Assembly (NCBI GenBank): GCA_944324825.1
Contig: CALUXU010000008.1
Coordinates: forward strand, 19,450-83,449
Direction of reading: 5' to 3'
Origin: Candidatus Gastranaerophilales bacterium
Lineage (GTDB): Bacteria > Cyanobacteriota > Vampirovibrionia > Gastranaerophilales > Gastranaerophilaceae
DNA: 64,000 bases
In this document: in pieces, positions 48,329 through 58,050 of the stretch
How positions within the stretch are numbered: position 1 is the stretch's first letter
Layout: the number at the start of each line of letters is the position of its first letter
Position numbers and translations under genes: made by a program
Notes under the pieces: model-generated
What the model saw: only the letters and a program-made list of their open reading frames with translations
Databases searched by the model: none
What the model was told of the DNA's origin: nothing

Positions 48329-51154
48329 CTATTCTTGAATTGCTTCGTAACAATCAGAACATATTGTCTCATACCCCTTATGTTCTCCGAGTGGTCTATA
48401 TTTCCAACAGCGTTCGCATTTTTCGCCTTCTGCTTTGACTACCCAAACGGTATAATCATCTTCGGAATACTCATTGAGAACGTTATTCGGAGCCGAATCA
48501 GTTACATAGGCTTGAGAAGTAATGAATATATCACATAAGTCTTTTTCGTTTGATTTCAAAACCTCTGCTGCCGAGTCTGATTTTACATATACTCCGACCT
48601 CTAGAGAACTACCTACTTTTTTATCTGCTCTTAACGGTTCAATTGCTCTTGTTACAACTTCTCTGGCTTTTAGAATCATAGTGAAATCTTCTTCTAGCTT
48701 TTCATTGTTCCATTCCGGTTTAACCTTTGGCCAATCAGCAAGCAGAGCACTTTCTAAACCGCATCTTTGGCATTCAGGTGTATTTTGCCAAATATCCTCT
48801 GCCTGATGCGGCATTACAGGTGTCAGAATTCTGACAAGAACTTGTAATGTTTCATATAATACGGTTTGACAAGCGCGTCTTGATAACGATTTTTTGCCGG
48901 CGGTATAGAGTCTGTCTTTTACAATATCCAGATAGAATGAACTTAAATCAACAGCAGCAAAATTTTGCAAGCATTGGAAGTATTTGTAGAATTCATAGCT
49001 GTCAAATGCTTTTGTTACTTCTTCTACTACTTTGTTCAATTTGTGTAATGCAAATTTATCAATATCTTTAAGTTCACTGTATTCAACATAATCAACCGCA
49101 GGGTTAAAATCAAACAGGTTCCCTAAGAGGAATCTTGCTGTATTTCTTGTTTTCTTAAATATTTCTGCAAGTTGTTTAATAATATTGTCGCCAATTTTGA
49201 TATCGTTTCTGTAATCGACTGATGCAGCCCATAATCTTAAGATATCTGCGCCATAAGTTTTAATAATATCGTCCGGTCTTATGTAGTTGCCTAAAGATTT
49301 AGACATCTTTCTGCCGTCTTCACCGAATACAAATCCGTGTGTTAAAACTTCTTTATAAGGAGCTTTATCCTGACATGCAATGGACGTCAGAAGTGATGAC
49401 TGGAACCAACCTCTATGTTGGTCAGAACCTTCAAGATACATATCAACAGGAGTATGTCCGAGTTCACCTGCTCGTTTTTCTACAACGGCTCTCCAGGATG
49501 AACCTGAATCAAACCATACGTCCATAATATCTTTTTCTTTTCTGAAATGTGTTTTTCCACATTTAGGACATTTGAAGCCTTCCGGTAAAAGTTTTGATTC
49601 ATCATATTTTACCCAGGCATCGGAAGACTCTTTTTCAAATATTTCTGCAACATGGTTAATTGTTTCGTCTGTACAAATAACTTCTCCGCAGTCTTCACAG
49701 TAGAATATAGGTATCGGAACACCCCATGCACGTTGACGTGAAATACACCAATCAGAACGGTTTTCAACCATGTTTCCGATTCTGTTTTCTCCGCTTGCAG
49801 GAATCCATTTTACACCTTTAATAGCTTCAAGAGTCTTATCTCTGAATTTATCTACTTTTACAAACCATTGAGGAGTTGCTCTATATATAACAGGGTGTTT
49901 ACATCTCCAGCAGTGAGGATAACTGTGTTGGATATCATCTTGAGCAAGTAATGCTCCGCAATTTTTAAGCTTTTCTATTACAATGGCATTACCTTTATAA
50001 TAAGGAACACCTTCCAAATCCTTATCCCCGACAGCGTCAGTCCATACACCCTTACTGTCTAAAGGTGATAGTACTTCAATATTGTATCGGCAGCCGACTT
50101 CGTAGTCTTCAAGCCCGTGTCCCGGTGCTGTATGAACTGCCCCTGTACCTGCATCAGTTGTAACGTGTTCCCCGAGAATAATAGGTGATTTTCTGTCATA
50201 CAGCGGGTGTTTTGTATTTAACAGTTCTAAATCTTGTCCGGAGCATGAACCTATAACGTTGATTTCTGATTCTTCCCAGCCTACACCGTTTAAGAATTGT
50301 CCGAGTAATTCTTGTGCTGCGAAGTAAACATCGCCACCCTTGGTAAAGAATGTGTACTCTAATCTCGGATGTAAACTGATTGCCATATTTGAAGGAATTG
50401 TCCAAGGAGTTGTAGTCCAGATTACTGCATATACATCTTTGCCTTGAGTATCAATAAATTTATTGATTTTATTTACTCCTTCTTCATCAAATTTGAATCT
50501 GACATAGATAGAAGTTGATGTATGGTCTGCATATTCAACCTCTGCTTCCGCAAGCGCGGTTTCACAGGATGCACACCAGTAAACAGGTTTTAAACCTTTT
50601 TCAATGTAGCCTTTTTTATACATATCTCCGAAAATTCTGACCTGTTCAGCCTCATAATCCGGATCAATAGTGAGATAAGGGTGTTCCCAGTTTCCGAGAA
50701 CTCCGAGTCTTTTGAATTCTTTTTCCTGACCTTTAAGGTTTTTATGCGCAAATTCTCTGCATTTTGCTCTTAATTCCGCAGGAGTAAGTGCATCTCTGCC
50801 GCCCTTTATGTTTTTAACAACTGCATTTTCAATCGGCAGACCGTGTCCGTCATATCCCGGAACATAAGGTGCATAAAATCCTTGTTGTGATTTGTATTTG
50901 ATTAGAATATCTTTTAAAATTTTGTTTAATGCGGTTCCGACGTGAATTTTTTCTGAACTCAAATACGGCGGTCCGTCGTGTAAAATAAAGGAATTAGTTT
51001 TATCTTTGTTTTCTATAATTTTGTCATAAATATTGTTTTCTTCCCAAAATTTTTGGATTTCAATTTCTCTTACCGTTGCATTTGCTCTCATTGCCAGTGT
51101 TGTTTCCGGTAAGTTTAATGTCTTTTTGTACTCAACTTTTTCTTCTGTTTCCAT
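48329..51154 (-). CDS. ileS: Isoleucyl-tRNA synthetase
   Basis: A 941-residue class I synthetase. GPPYLSSEKIHVGTALNKIL carries the HIGH-type signature as HVGT with one extra residue before it. 'GWDEHGLP' is replaced by 'GYDGHGLPIENAV', the editing domain has 'TTPWTIPSNMAI' and 'TDAGTGAVHTAPGHGLEDYEV', KMSKSLGN lies near residue 616, and the C-terminal zinc ribbon is CERCWKYRPLG with a second 'CSDC'. All other motifs are intact, so activity is expected. It is three bases downstream of the symporter gene, in one operon. No T-box leader is visible. Confidence 0.95.
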   Translation of the reverse strand: METEEKVEYKKTLNLPETTLAMRANATVREIEIQKFWEENNIYDKIIENKDKTNSFILHDGPPYLSSEKIHVGTALNKILKDILIKYKSQQGFYAPYVPGYDGHGLPIENAVVKNIKGGRDALTPAELRAKCREFAHKNLKGQEKEFKRLGVLGNWEHPYLTIDPDYEAEQVRIFGDMYKKGYIEKGLKPVYWCASCETALAEAEVEYADHTSTSIYVRFKFDEEGVNKINKFIDTQGKDVYAVIWTTTPWTIPSNMAISLHPRLEYTFFTKGGDVYFAAQELLGQFLNGVGWEESEINVIGSCSGQDLELLNTKHPLYDRKSPIILGEHVTTDAGTGAVHTAPGHGLEDYEVGCRYNIEVLSPLDSKGVWTDAVGDKDLEGVPYYKGNAIVIEKLKNCGALLAQDDIQHSYPHCWRCKHPVIYRATPQWFVKVDKFRDKTLEAIKGVKWIPASGENRIGNMVENRSDWCISRQRAWGVPIPIFYCEDCGEVICTDETINHVAEIFEKESSDAWVKYDESKLLPEGFKCPKCGKTHFRKEKDIMDVWFDSGSSWRAVVEKRAGELGHTPVDMYLEGSDQHRGWFQSSLLTSIACQDKAPYKEVLTHGFVFGEDGRKMSKSLGNYIRPDDIIKTYGADILRLWAASVDYRNDIKIGDNIIKQLAEIFKKTRNTARFLLGNLFDFNPAVDYVEYSELKDIDKFALHKLNKVVEEVTKAFDSYEFYKYFQCLQNFAAVDLSSFYLDIVKDRLYTAGKKSLSRRACQTVLYETLQVLVRILTPVMPHQAEDIWQNTPECQRCGLESALLADWPKVKPEWNNEKLEEDFTMILKAREVVTRAIEPLRADKKVGSSLEVGVYVKSDSAAEVLKSNEKDLCDIFITSQAYVTDSAPNNVLNEYSEDDYTVWVVKAEGEKCERCWKYRPLGEHKGYETICSDCYEAIQE

Positions 51155-51157
51155 AAT

Positions 51158-52480
51158 TTATCCTTTATTATATACTTCAAAATCGTGTTCAAAACTTACA
51201 TTACTTTCTTCATCTTTTAGTGAAGTTGTAATACCTTTTCTTTGCGCAATAAATTTGTGCATTTTGTTATAATCAAATGAGTTTTCCCATCTTGCGATAA
51301 CAACTGTTGCAACACAGTTTCCGATAAGGTTTACAGTTGTTCTGCCCATATCAAGAACTTGATCAATTCCGAGCAGGAGTGCAACCCCGATAATCGGAAT
51401 ATGAAAACTGGTTAGTGTTCCTGCAAGAACAACCAGAGCTACTCTTGGCATTCCTGCCATACCTTTACTTGTAAGCATAAGCGCAAACATAATAATCAAC
51501 TGTTGCTCAATAGAAAGATTAATGCCGACTAATTGAGTAGAGAATATAACAGCCATTGCAAGATACAGTGTGCTGCCGTCGAGATTAAATGTGTATCCTG
51601 TCGGCATAACAAACCCTACGATAGATTTTGGAACTCCAAAATCTTCCATAATCGTCATCGCTTTAGGCAGGGCAGCCTCTGAACTGGCTGTTGTAAAAGC
51701 AAGAAATGCAGGGTCTGCAATTGCTCTTATAAAATCTCTGAGTGATATTTTAACAATTTTGCAAGCCGCAAAAACAACAAGTATTACAAATAAAAATAAT
51801 GCGAAATAGAGCGAGCATATTATCTTGGCGTAATTTTTGAGAATAGTAATACCGTTAGAACCTATTGTATATGATATTGCGCCAAAAATCCCTAAAGGTG
51901 CAAATAACATAACGTATTCGGTAAACTTAAACATAATACTTGATGTTGCCTGCAAAACATCCATAACCGGTTTTGCTTTTTTGCCGATTGCGCAGATTGC
52001 AAGTGCAAAAAAGATAGAAAATATAACAATTTGTAATAAATTTCCATCCGCCATTGATTGGAAAATACTTGTCGGTATAAGGTTAACAAAGAATTCACTG
52101 AAGGAATTATGTTGTGCGGCACTCGACATTTGAGCAATATCATTCAATTTCGCAAGGCTTGAACTTGCGATATTAATTCCTTGTCCCGGATTTAAAAAGT
52201 TAGCAATTCCTAAACCGAGGAAAAGTGCAATCGTTGTTACGACCTCAAAATATATAATGGTTTTCACACCGATTCTGCCGAGACTTTTAGGATCCCCGTG
52301 TCCGGCTATACCAACTACAAGTGTGGCAAATAACAGAGGTGCAATAATCATTTTGACCATTCTTAAAAAGATAGCTGCCAGAGGGTGCATTTGTACCGCA
52401 AAATCCGGAGCAACCCATCCTGTAATAATGCCCGCGATAAGTGCAATAAATATTAAAACGCTTAATTGTGAGCTCTTCAC
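51158..52480 (-). CDS. Dicarboxylate/amino acid:cation symporter (GltP/DctA family)
   Basis: A 440-residue SDF-family transporter importing glutamate, aspartate or C4-dicarboxylates with H+ or Na+. Eight or so helices and two re-entrant hairpins are evident: 'LLFATLVVGIAGHGD', 'AFTTASSEAALPKAM' (the serine-rich HP1 hairpin), 'VMPTGYTFNLDGSTLYLAMAVIF' (NLDG motif of TM7), 'SKGMAGMPRVALVVLAGTL' (HP2), and 'DRTTVN'-like 'MGRTTVNLIGNCVATVVIARWE'. The substrate is not certain. It is transcribed with ileS. Confidence 0.9.
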   Translation of the reverse strand: MKSSQLSVLIFIALIAGIITGWVAPDFAVQMHPLAAIFLRMVKMIIAPLLFATLVVGIAGHGDPKSLGRIGVKTIIYFEVVTTIALFLGLGIANFLNPGQGINIASSSLAKLNDIAQMSSAAQHNSFSEFFVNLIPTSIFQSMADGNLLQIVIFSIFFALAICAIGKKAKPVMDVLQATSSIMFKFTEYVMLFAPLGIFGAISYTIGSNGITILKNYAKIICSLYFALFLFVILVVFAACKIVKISLRDFIRAIADPAFLAFTTASSEAALPKAMTIMEDFGVPKSIVGFVMPTGYTFNLDGSTLYLAMAVIFSTQLVGINLSIEQQLIIMFALMLTSKGMAGMPRVALVVLAGTLTSFHIPIIGVALLLGIDQVLDMGRTTVNLIGNCVATVVIARWENSFDYNKMHKFIAQRKGITTSLKDEESNVSFEHDFEVYNKG

Positions 52481-52792
52481 GATATCATACCTCTAATAAC
52501 GCCTCATGCCATCACAAATAGTGTATTATAAATATAACTCTTATTCAAGCATGTAAGGGGTAAATGTGTTTTCGTGATTAAGTAACTAAGCAGTGAATAG
52601 TGATGAGAAGTTAGAAATGTAGCTAAGTAGCTATGAAGTCAAGAAGCTAGGCGAAATTATTGTAATATTCGGAGCATAAATTAGCTTAGCTGCCTAACTG
52701 CTTGACTACTTAGTCGTATTTTTAATCACTCATCACCATTAACCACTTAATCACCCAGTCACTTAATCACCGGTCTGAAAAATATTACTTCG
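52481..52792. other. Intergenic stretch holding a palindromic repeat
   Basis: Between the symporter and the octanoyltransferase gene (both on the - strand). No coding frame. Most of it is the imperfect palindromic element listed separately; flanks are AT-rich with no clear promoter. Confidence 0.5.
52574..52754. repeat. MITE-like palindromic intergenic repeat
   Basis: The outer arms GTGATTAAG at 52574 and the inverted CTTAATCAC ending at 52754 are related over about 30 bases. Inner arms CTAAGTAG plus TCAAGAAGCTAGGC (52623-52652) match GCCTAACTGCTTGACTACTTAG (52692-52713) in reverse. A related arm is at 63568-63619. Confidence 0.6.
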
Positions 52793-53449
52793 CTAACGCT
52801 GCAATAACATTACAACATCAATAATATCCTGTAATGTTATATCCGGATTAATTTCTTTTAACGAAATTATTGAATCCGTTGAAACTTCCTCCTTAAAGAG
52901 TTCTTCCAAAAGTTCCTTGTTATAATCCAGTAAAATTGAGCCGTGTTGCAAAATATATCCTTGTTTTCTACATTGAGCAGAACCTATAAATTTTTTCCCT
53001 CTATAGCAGAGATCTGCCCCTGTCGAGATTAGCATACAATAGTCAAATTTTGTATGAATACTGCTTTCACCGCCAAGTGTCAGAGGAATCCCGAGTTTAT
53101 TAAATATATCTATTAATATTTGAGAGATTTCTTTGTATGATTCAATAACACTTTCGCCATTTTTAAGGTTTTCTGCAGAGGTAATAAAACTATATGTCAG
53201 TTCCTTATCGTGTAATAATGCGCGTCCACCCGTAATTCTTCTAACAATATCAATATTGTATTTTTTTAAAACATTATAATCTATAAATTTATCGCTTTGA
53301 TTTTTCCCTAGTGAAATACATGCCGGTTCCCAGCCGTATAACCTGAAAATCCTATCCTTTGAATTTGTTTTGATGGCATTATCAAGCAAATCCGAATCGA
53401 TTTTCATATTAATTTCACCTGTATTTACACTGTATGGAATAATTTTCAT
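52793..53449 (-). CDS. LipM-like octanoyltransferase/lipoate-protein ligase family
   Basis: A 218-residue BPL/LplA-fold enzyme that attaches octanoyl or lipoyl groups to lipoyl domains. 'WEPACISLGKNQS', RRITGGRALLHDKELTYS (the conserved R-R-x-x-GG-x-x-x-H motif), 'FDYCMLISTGADLCYRGKKFIGSAQCRKQGYILQHGSILL' with K-x-x-GSAQ-x-R and LQHGSI are visible. The cysteine in YCM aligns with the catalytic Cys of LipM octanoyltransferases, so transfer from octanoyl-ACP is more likely than ATP-dependent ligation. The protein is shorter at the C-terminus than classic LplA. Start at 53449. Confidence 0.8.
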   Translation of the reverse strand: MKIIPYSVNTGEINMKIDSDLLDNAIKTNSKDRIFRLYGWEPACISLGKNQSDKFIDYNVLKKYNIDIVRRITGGRALLHDKELTYSFITSAENLKNGESVIESYKEISQILIDIFNKLGIPLTLGGESSIHTKFDYCMLISTGADLCYRGKKFIGSAQCRKQGYILQHGSILLDYNKELLEELFKEEVSTDSIISLKEINPDITLQDIIDVVMLLQR

Positions 53450-53650
53450 ATCTTATATTTTACACCAAACCCTATTTTTTTAACATTTCTTAATATTTTT
53501 GTTAGAAAAATCTATGTCTGTATTTCAATTATAGCTTGATTTTTACTTTTATGTAAAGAAATGTAAACAAAAATAAAACAAAAAAGGCAATTTTAGCAAC
53601 CGAAAAAACTTTATATTAATACGAGGACACTAAAGACGGAGTAAAAGCAA

Positions 53651-54286
53651 ATGGGCTTATTGTTAATGCAATATGAATATCAAAAGGCTAAGCAAAAAGC
53701 CAACCTGTACGAATTGCGTTCGATACGTTTGCATGACAAACAAGAACAGTACACGAAGCGTATTGCTAACATTGAAAAGCTTTTCTCTAAAAAACAATCT
53801 CAACTTGAAAATACTTGGAATTTAAGATCTCAACAAGTAAATTCGATTTTAACATCAGCAAGAATGAGTGAATCTAGCTTTAATTCAGCTATTGGATCAC
53901 TTGGTACAATATTCGGTGCTGAAGTTTTAGCAGGTTTGGGTATTTCAGGCAGCAATATTGATATAAATGGTATGGTTCAAGTTGATGCCGATGCTTCAGA
54001 AACTGAAAAAGCAAGTGCATTAGCATCTGCTTTATCAGCTGCAGCCAGTCAAATTCAGGTAGTTATATCTTCTGTTCTTGAAGCAATGAAGCAAGCTCAA
54101 ATGGAAGAATTAGAAGCAATGGAGGACAGACAACGCGAACCTATAGCGGAAAAGGATGCGGAAATCCAAGCCGAAGTTGCAGAAGTCGATACTTTGATGG
54201 AACTTGCAAAGGAAAGAGAAGAAGCAGCAAAAGGAAGACTTCCTCAAACAGTAAAAGGATCTGTTGCTCACTACGGATTAAGCTAA
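53651..54286 (+). CDS. Coiled-coil protein, unknown
   Basis: A 211-residue protein with SD GGAG ten bases before ATG. The N-terminal coil is basic ('YQKAKQKANLYELRSIRLHDKQEQYTKRIANIEKLFSKKQ'). A Gly/Ala/Ser-rich centre follows ('SSFNSAIGSLGTIFGAEVLAGLGISGSNIDINGMV'), then an Ala-rich 'ASALASALSAAASQIQVVISSVLEAMKQAQ', and an acidic C-terminal coil. The layout recalls filament or secreted coiled-coil proteins of secretion systems, but no motif supports that. A bidirectional terminator follows. Confidence 0.6.
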   Translation: MGLLLMQYEYQKAKQKANLYELRSIRLHDKQEQYTKRIANIEKLFSKKQSQLENTWNLRSQQVNSILTSARMSESSFNSAIGSLGTIFGAEVLAGLGISGSNIDINGMVQVDADASETEKASALASALSAAASQIQVVISSVLEAMKQAQMEELEAMEDRQREPIAEKDAEIQAEVAEVDTLMELAKEREEAAKGRLPQTVKGSVAHYGLS

Positions 54287-54307
54287 TAATTATAATCATA
54301 ATAATAA

Positions 54308-54340
54308 AAAAAGAGACGGTTAAAATAACCGCCTCTTTTT
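54308..54340. terminator. Bidirectional terminator between the coiled-coil gene and the ABC exporter
   Basis: Stem of AAAAAGAG, mismatch, CGGTTA / TAACCG, mismatch, CTCTTTTT with loop AAA. It is T-rich on both sides and separates convergent genes. Confidence 0.85.
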
Positions 54341-54359
54341 ATTTATAATTAATTATTAC

Positions 54360-56192
54360 TTACACTGCTATTTCTTCAGTTTCTTTCCCTCGAAACTGCA
54401 TTTCATACAGAAGTTTATATTGTCCGTTTTCTTTATTAATAAGTTCTTCGTGAGAGCCAAGCTCAACAAGGTGTCCTTCATTAATAACCGCAATTTTGTC
54501 GGCATTTCTGATTGTAGAAAGTCGGTGTGCAATGACAAAGACTGTTTTATTTTGCATTAGAGCATCAAGGGCTTTTTGAACAACTGCTTCTGATTTATTG
54601 TCCAGTGCGCTTGTTGCTTCATCTAATATTACAATAGGACTTTGTCTGACCATAGCACGTGCAATAGCTACACGTTGTCTTTGCCCGCCGGATAAAGAGG
54701 TTCCTCTTTCTCCGAGCATTGTATCCAGTCCGTCAGGCAGCGAATCAATAACTTCTTCCAAATGCGCCGATTTTACTGCTGCGTTCAATATTTCTTCCGT
54801 TGCATCAGGATTCCCGAGCATTATATTATCTCTAATTGTTCCCGTGAATAAAAAATTATCCTGAAAAACAATTGAAATATGATGACGTAAGGATTCTAAT
54901 GTTATATCTCTTATATCAATTCCGTCAAATTTTATTGCTCCTGATTTTACATCGTAAAATCTAGGTAAAAGATTTACAAGAGTTGATTTTCCGCCGCCGG
55001 AATTTCCGACAAGGGCAATAGTTTCTCCTTTATTTACATGTAAATTAATATTATTCAATACAGGTCTGTCTTGTTCATATTCAAAACATACGTTTTCAAA
55101 ATCAATTGATGATGTAACGTTTTTTAGTTCAATAGCATTAGGCTTATCGTATATTTCCGGTTTGATATCAAACAGTTCAAATACACGCCCGAAGGAAACA
55201 AATATATTTTGTAAACTGGTTAATGTTCCGCCTAATGTTTTCATCGGTTTATATAATAATAACAGTGATGTTACAAATGATGCAAAACTACCGGCAGTCA
55301 TTTCTCCTGATATAATCAGTTGTGTGCCGTAGTGAAGAACGCAGGCAATCCCTATTGAAGCGATAAAATACATAATAGGTGACATCCAGGCAGAACGCTT
55401 AGTTAAAGAAATTGCAATATCAAATGATTTATGAATCTGATTTTCAAATGCTTGTTTTTGATGCTCTTGAAGCGAGTATGCAGTCATAACTTTGTTGCCG
55501 GAATATGTTTCGTTAAAGTTTGTTGTTATATTCCCGCCAACTACCATTCCTTTATTAGAGGTTTCTTTAATTTTTTTTCTGATAAGTGCCATCGGTAAAA
55601 ATGCACATCCAAGAACCAGAACACCGACTACGGCAAGTTTCCATGAACTTACAAGCATAACGGCAATAAGGCTGCCTGCTCCAAATACACTTGTTACAAT
55701 GGATTTTATTTGTTGGATAAAATTCTTTGCCGCAGAATCCGGATCAGAAAGATATCTGGTTAAAATAATACCAGATGAGTTTTCATCAAAAAAGCTTGAA
55801 TCCATTTTTACTAAGCAGGCAAATAGTTTCATTTTTATTGAGTTAGTGATTTTTTGGCTTGTCCAATCCGTAAGGTAATCATTCAAATATCTCATGACTC
55901 CCTGGAATAAGGCAAACAAAATAACGCCAAAAGGTATTGCGGCTGCAAGCACTCCGCAAGGAATAGTAATAGTATGTCCCATTAAATGCATAATTAAATC
56001 ATGTTTTCCTATTACGTAGTCCATATATGGCTTTAAAGCGAATGCTGTTACCCCGTCCAGTAATCCTACAGGAATTGCAACAAGCACTCCTAAAAATATT
56101 CTAAATAAAAACGGTCTTACAAAAGGGTATGCCCTTTTTAGCAGCCAGCTATATCTGAAAGCATTTTCGGCTTTTGTATTTTGTAATTTCAT
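54360..56192 (-). CDS. ABC exporter, MsbA-like (fused membrane and ATPase domains)
   Basis: A 610-residue half-transporter that works as a homodimer. Six transmembrane segments (about 28-320, for example 'FLFRIFLGVLVAIPVGLLDGVTAF') precede an ATPase with Walker A GNSGGGKST (about 398), Q-loop 'VFQDNFLFTGTIRDNIMLGN', signature LSGGQRQRVAIARAM (about 500), Walker B 'IVILDEATSALD' and 'IAHRLSTI'. MsbA-type lipid A or lipid-linked flippase is the best guess in a diderm; drug or peptide export cannot be excluded. It stands alone, convergent to the coiled-coil gene. Confidence 0.88.
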   Translation of the reverse strand: MKLQNTKAENAFRYSWLLKRAYPFVRPFLFRIFLGVLVAIPVGLLDGVTAFALKPYMDYVIGKHDLIMHLMGHTITIPCGVLAAAIPFGVILFALFQGVMRYLNDYLTDWTSQKITNSIKMKLFACLVKMDSSFFDENSSGIILTRYLSDPDSAAKNFIQQIKSIVTSVFGAGSLIAVMLVSSWKLAVVGVLVLGCAFLPMALIRKKIKETSNKGMVVGGNITTNFNETYSGNKVMTAYSLQEHQKQAFENQIHKSFDIAISLTKRSAWMSPIMYFIASIGIACVLHYGTQLIISGEMTAGSFASFVTSLLLLYKPMKTLGGTLTSLQNIFVSFGRVFELFDIKPEIYDKPNAIELKNVTSSIDFENVCFEYEQDRPVLNNINLHVNKGETIALVGNSGGGKSTLVNLLPRFYDVKSGAIKFDGIDIRDITLESLRHHISIVFQDNFLFTGTIRDNIMLGNPDATEEILNAAVKSAHLEEVIDSLPDGLDTMLGERGTSLSGGQRQRVAIARAMVRQSPIVILDEATSALDNKSEAVVQKALDALMQNKTVFVIAHRLSTIRNADKIAVINEGHLVELGSHEELINKENGQYKLLYEMQFRGKETEEIAV

Positions 56193-56282
56193 ATAGTCAT
56201 CATCCCCATAATTAGTTCATGAAATAATTATACCTGAAAAATATTCTTAGCAAATTATATTTTTTTTTGCTTTATTTATTAT

Positions 56283-58013
56283 ATGAAGATACAAGGTTTT
56301 ACTAAGAGTAATATTCAATTCAGGCATAAAGTCGATGATAAAAATAATCCACCGCAAAAGAATGTGTGTCTTTCATACCCCGCATCAGAACACTTACGGG
56401 CTTATATCGGTTGTGGTAAAATACATAATATAAATATTACCGGAGAGAATATGAGCAATAAAGAAAAATATATAACTATAAGAGAAAATTTCTCTAAAGA
56501 TTTGGCTCCGAAGCTTTTAGAAACAGAATTAAATGCTTGGGAATTTTATATTAACAGTACTGATGAGAATATGCAAAAGTACTTAAAATCAGAGAATGAT
56601 ACACATGAATTATTTAAAAACGAAGATTTATATTCTCAATTAAAGGATATAAAAAATACAGGTTTGAATGACAGGCATTTAGATAAACAGCTTAAGGACT
56701 TATATAAAAGTTTTGACGAAGAACTCAATGCCGGAGATTTGAAAAAAGCGCTCAGAGAAAAAGAAAATGAAATTGCAGCAAAATATAACGCCTATGTTCC
56801 GATGATAGACGGAAAAGAGGTTACTAAGGCTGATATAAGTAAGATTTTAGAAACCGAAAAGAATCCTGATGTTAGGGAAAAAGCCTATAATGCGAAAGTA
56901 AAAGGCGGAGATATAATTGCAGACGATATAAAAGATTTGGTCAAGCTTCGGAATGAATTTGCAAAATCTCAAGGGTATGATAATTTTTATGATTACCAGT
57001 TAAAAGAAGAATATGACGTTGAACCTAAAGAGCTTGATACCCTTTTGGATAACGTATATGAGAGTGCAAAACCTTTAAATACGAAGCTTAGACAAGAAAA
57101 CCAACAAGAGCTTGCGAATGTGTTTAATATTCAACCGGAGGAATTAAAAGCTTTTCATTACGGATTGCTGTCAGATAAAAATCCTGCTAAAGAAGTTAAT
57201 AAACAATTAAAAACAAAGGAACAGGTTGTTGATATAGGAAAATCCGCATATCAAAATATGGGATTTGATTTGGATAATATGAATATTACTCTCGATTTAT
57301 TCCCGAGAAAAAATAAGAATACTCACGGCTTCTGTTTTGAAATTGAACCGGGGAAGGATTCAAGAATTCTTGCTAATCTGACAAATAATACAAACAGTTT
57401 GGATACAATCTGTCACGAACTCGGGCATTGTGTTTATAATCTCGGGATTGATACTGAGCTCCCGTATCTTGATAGAGGCACAACACCTGCAATGACTGAA
57501 GCAGTTGCAATGATGATGGGTGATTTGGCTCAAAGAGAAAATATTCTGAAAGATGTTGTTCAAGATGATGCTCTTGAAAAATTCAAAAATGATTATAAAA
57601 AATCCGAGGCTAAATTTATTAATCGCAGTATGATGATAATAAATTTTGAAAAAGAAATGTATAAAAATCCGGACCAAGATTTAGGCCAGCTCTGGCATGA
57701 TATGAAATGCAAATATACCGGAAGGAATGAATCTGAAGGAGTTGACAATGAATGGGCAACAATTCCTCATTATCTTTCGCATCCTGGCTATTACCAAAAC
57801 TACTTCCGTGCCGATTTAATCAAGGCGCAGATGTATAATCATCTGACTGATGAATTAGGGCCTATAACTGAAAATAAACATACCGCAGAGTATCTTAATG
57901 AACATTTATTCAGATACGGTAAGAGTATCGAAGAGGATGAATTGATAGAAAAATTCACAGGTCAAAAGTTGTCGGCTGATGCTCTTTGTAATTCTTTACA
58001 ATTAGACAACTAA
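56283..58013 (+). CDS. Zinc metallopeptidase, M2/M3-like
   Basis: A 576-residue peptidase. ICHELGHCVYNLG (HExxH, about residue 378) and 'TPAMTEAVAMMMGDLAQRE' (third ligand E) are in the M2/M3 arrangement; 'HGFCFEIEPG' and 'TIPHYLSHPGYYQNYFRADLIKAQMY' with conserved Y/H residues near the C-terminus fit a peptidyl-dipeptidase or oligopeptidase that trims short peptides in the cytoplasm. Two starts are possible: ATG 56283 without SD, and ATG 56451 with CGGAGAG six to nine bases upstream, which would remove a 56-residue extension. There is no signal peptide with the shorter start. Confidence 0.82.
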   Translation: MKIQGFTKSNIQFRHKVDDKNNPPQKNVCLSYPASEHLRAYIGCGKIHNINITGENMSNKEKYITIRENFSKDLAPKLLETELNAWEFYINSTDENMQKYLKSENDTHELFKNEDLYSQLKDIKNTGLNDRHLDKQLKDLYKSFDEELNAGDLKKALREKENEIAAKYNAYVPMIDGKEVTKADISKILETEKNPDVREKAYNAKVKGGDIIADDIKDLVKLRNEFAKSQGYDNFYDYQLKEEYDVEPKELDTLLDNVYESAKPLNTKLRQENQQELANVFNIQPEELKAFHYGLLSDKNPAKEVNKQLKTKEQVVDIGKSAYQNMGFDLDNMNITLDLFPRKNKNTHGFCFEIEPGKDSRILANLTNNTNSLDTICHELGHCVYNLGIDTELPYLDRGTTPAMTEAVAMMMGDLAQRENILKDVVQDDALEKFKNDYKKSEAKFINRSMMIINFEKEMYKNPDQDLGQLWHDMKCKYTGRNESEGVDNEWATIPHYLSHPGYYQNYFRADLIKAQMYNHLTDELGPITENKHTAEYLNEHLFRYGKSIEEDELIEKFTGQKLSADALCNSLQLDN

Positions 58014-58050
58014 TTATTTCTCCGATAAAATAATATTCGGGAGATAGATT

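Noticed and set aside
55492..55878. 128-residue gene on the + strand
   Set aside because: Antisense to the membrane domain of the MsbA-like exporter with no SD; a by-product of that gene's codon use.
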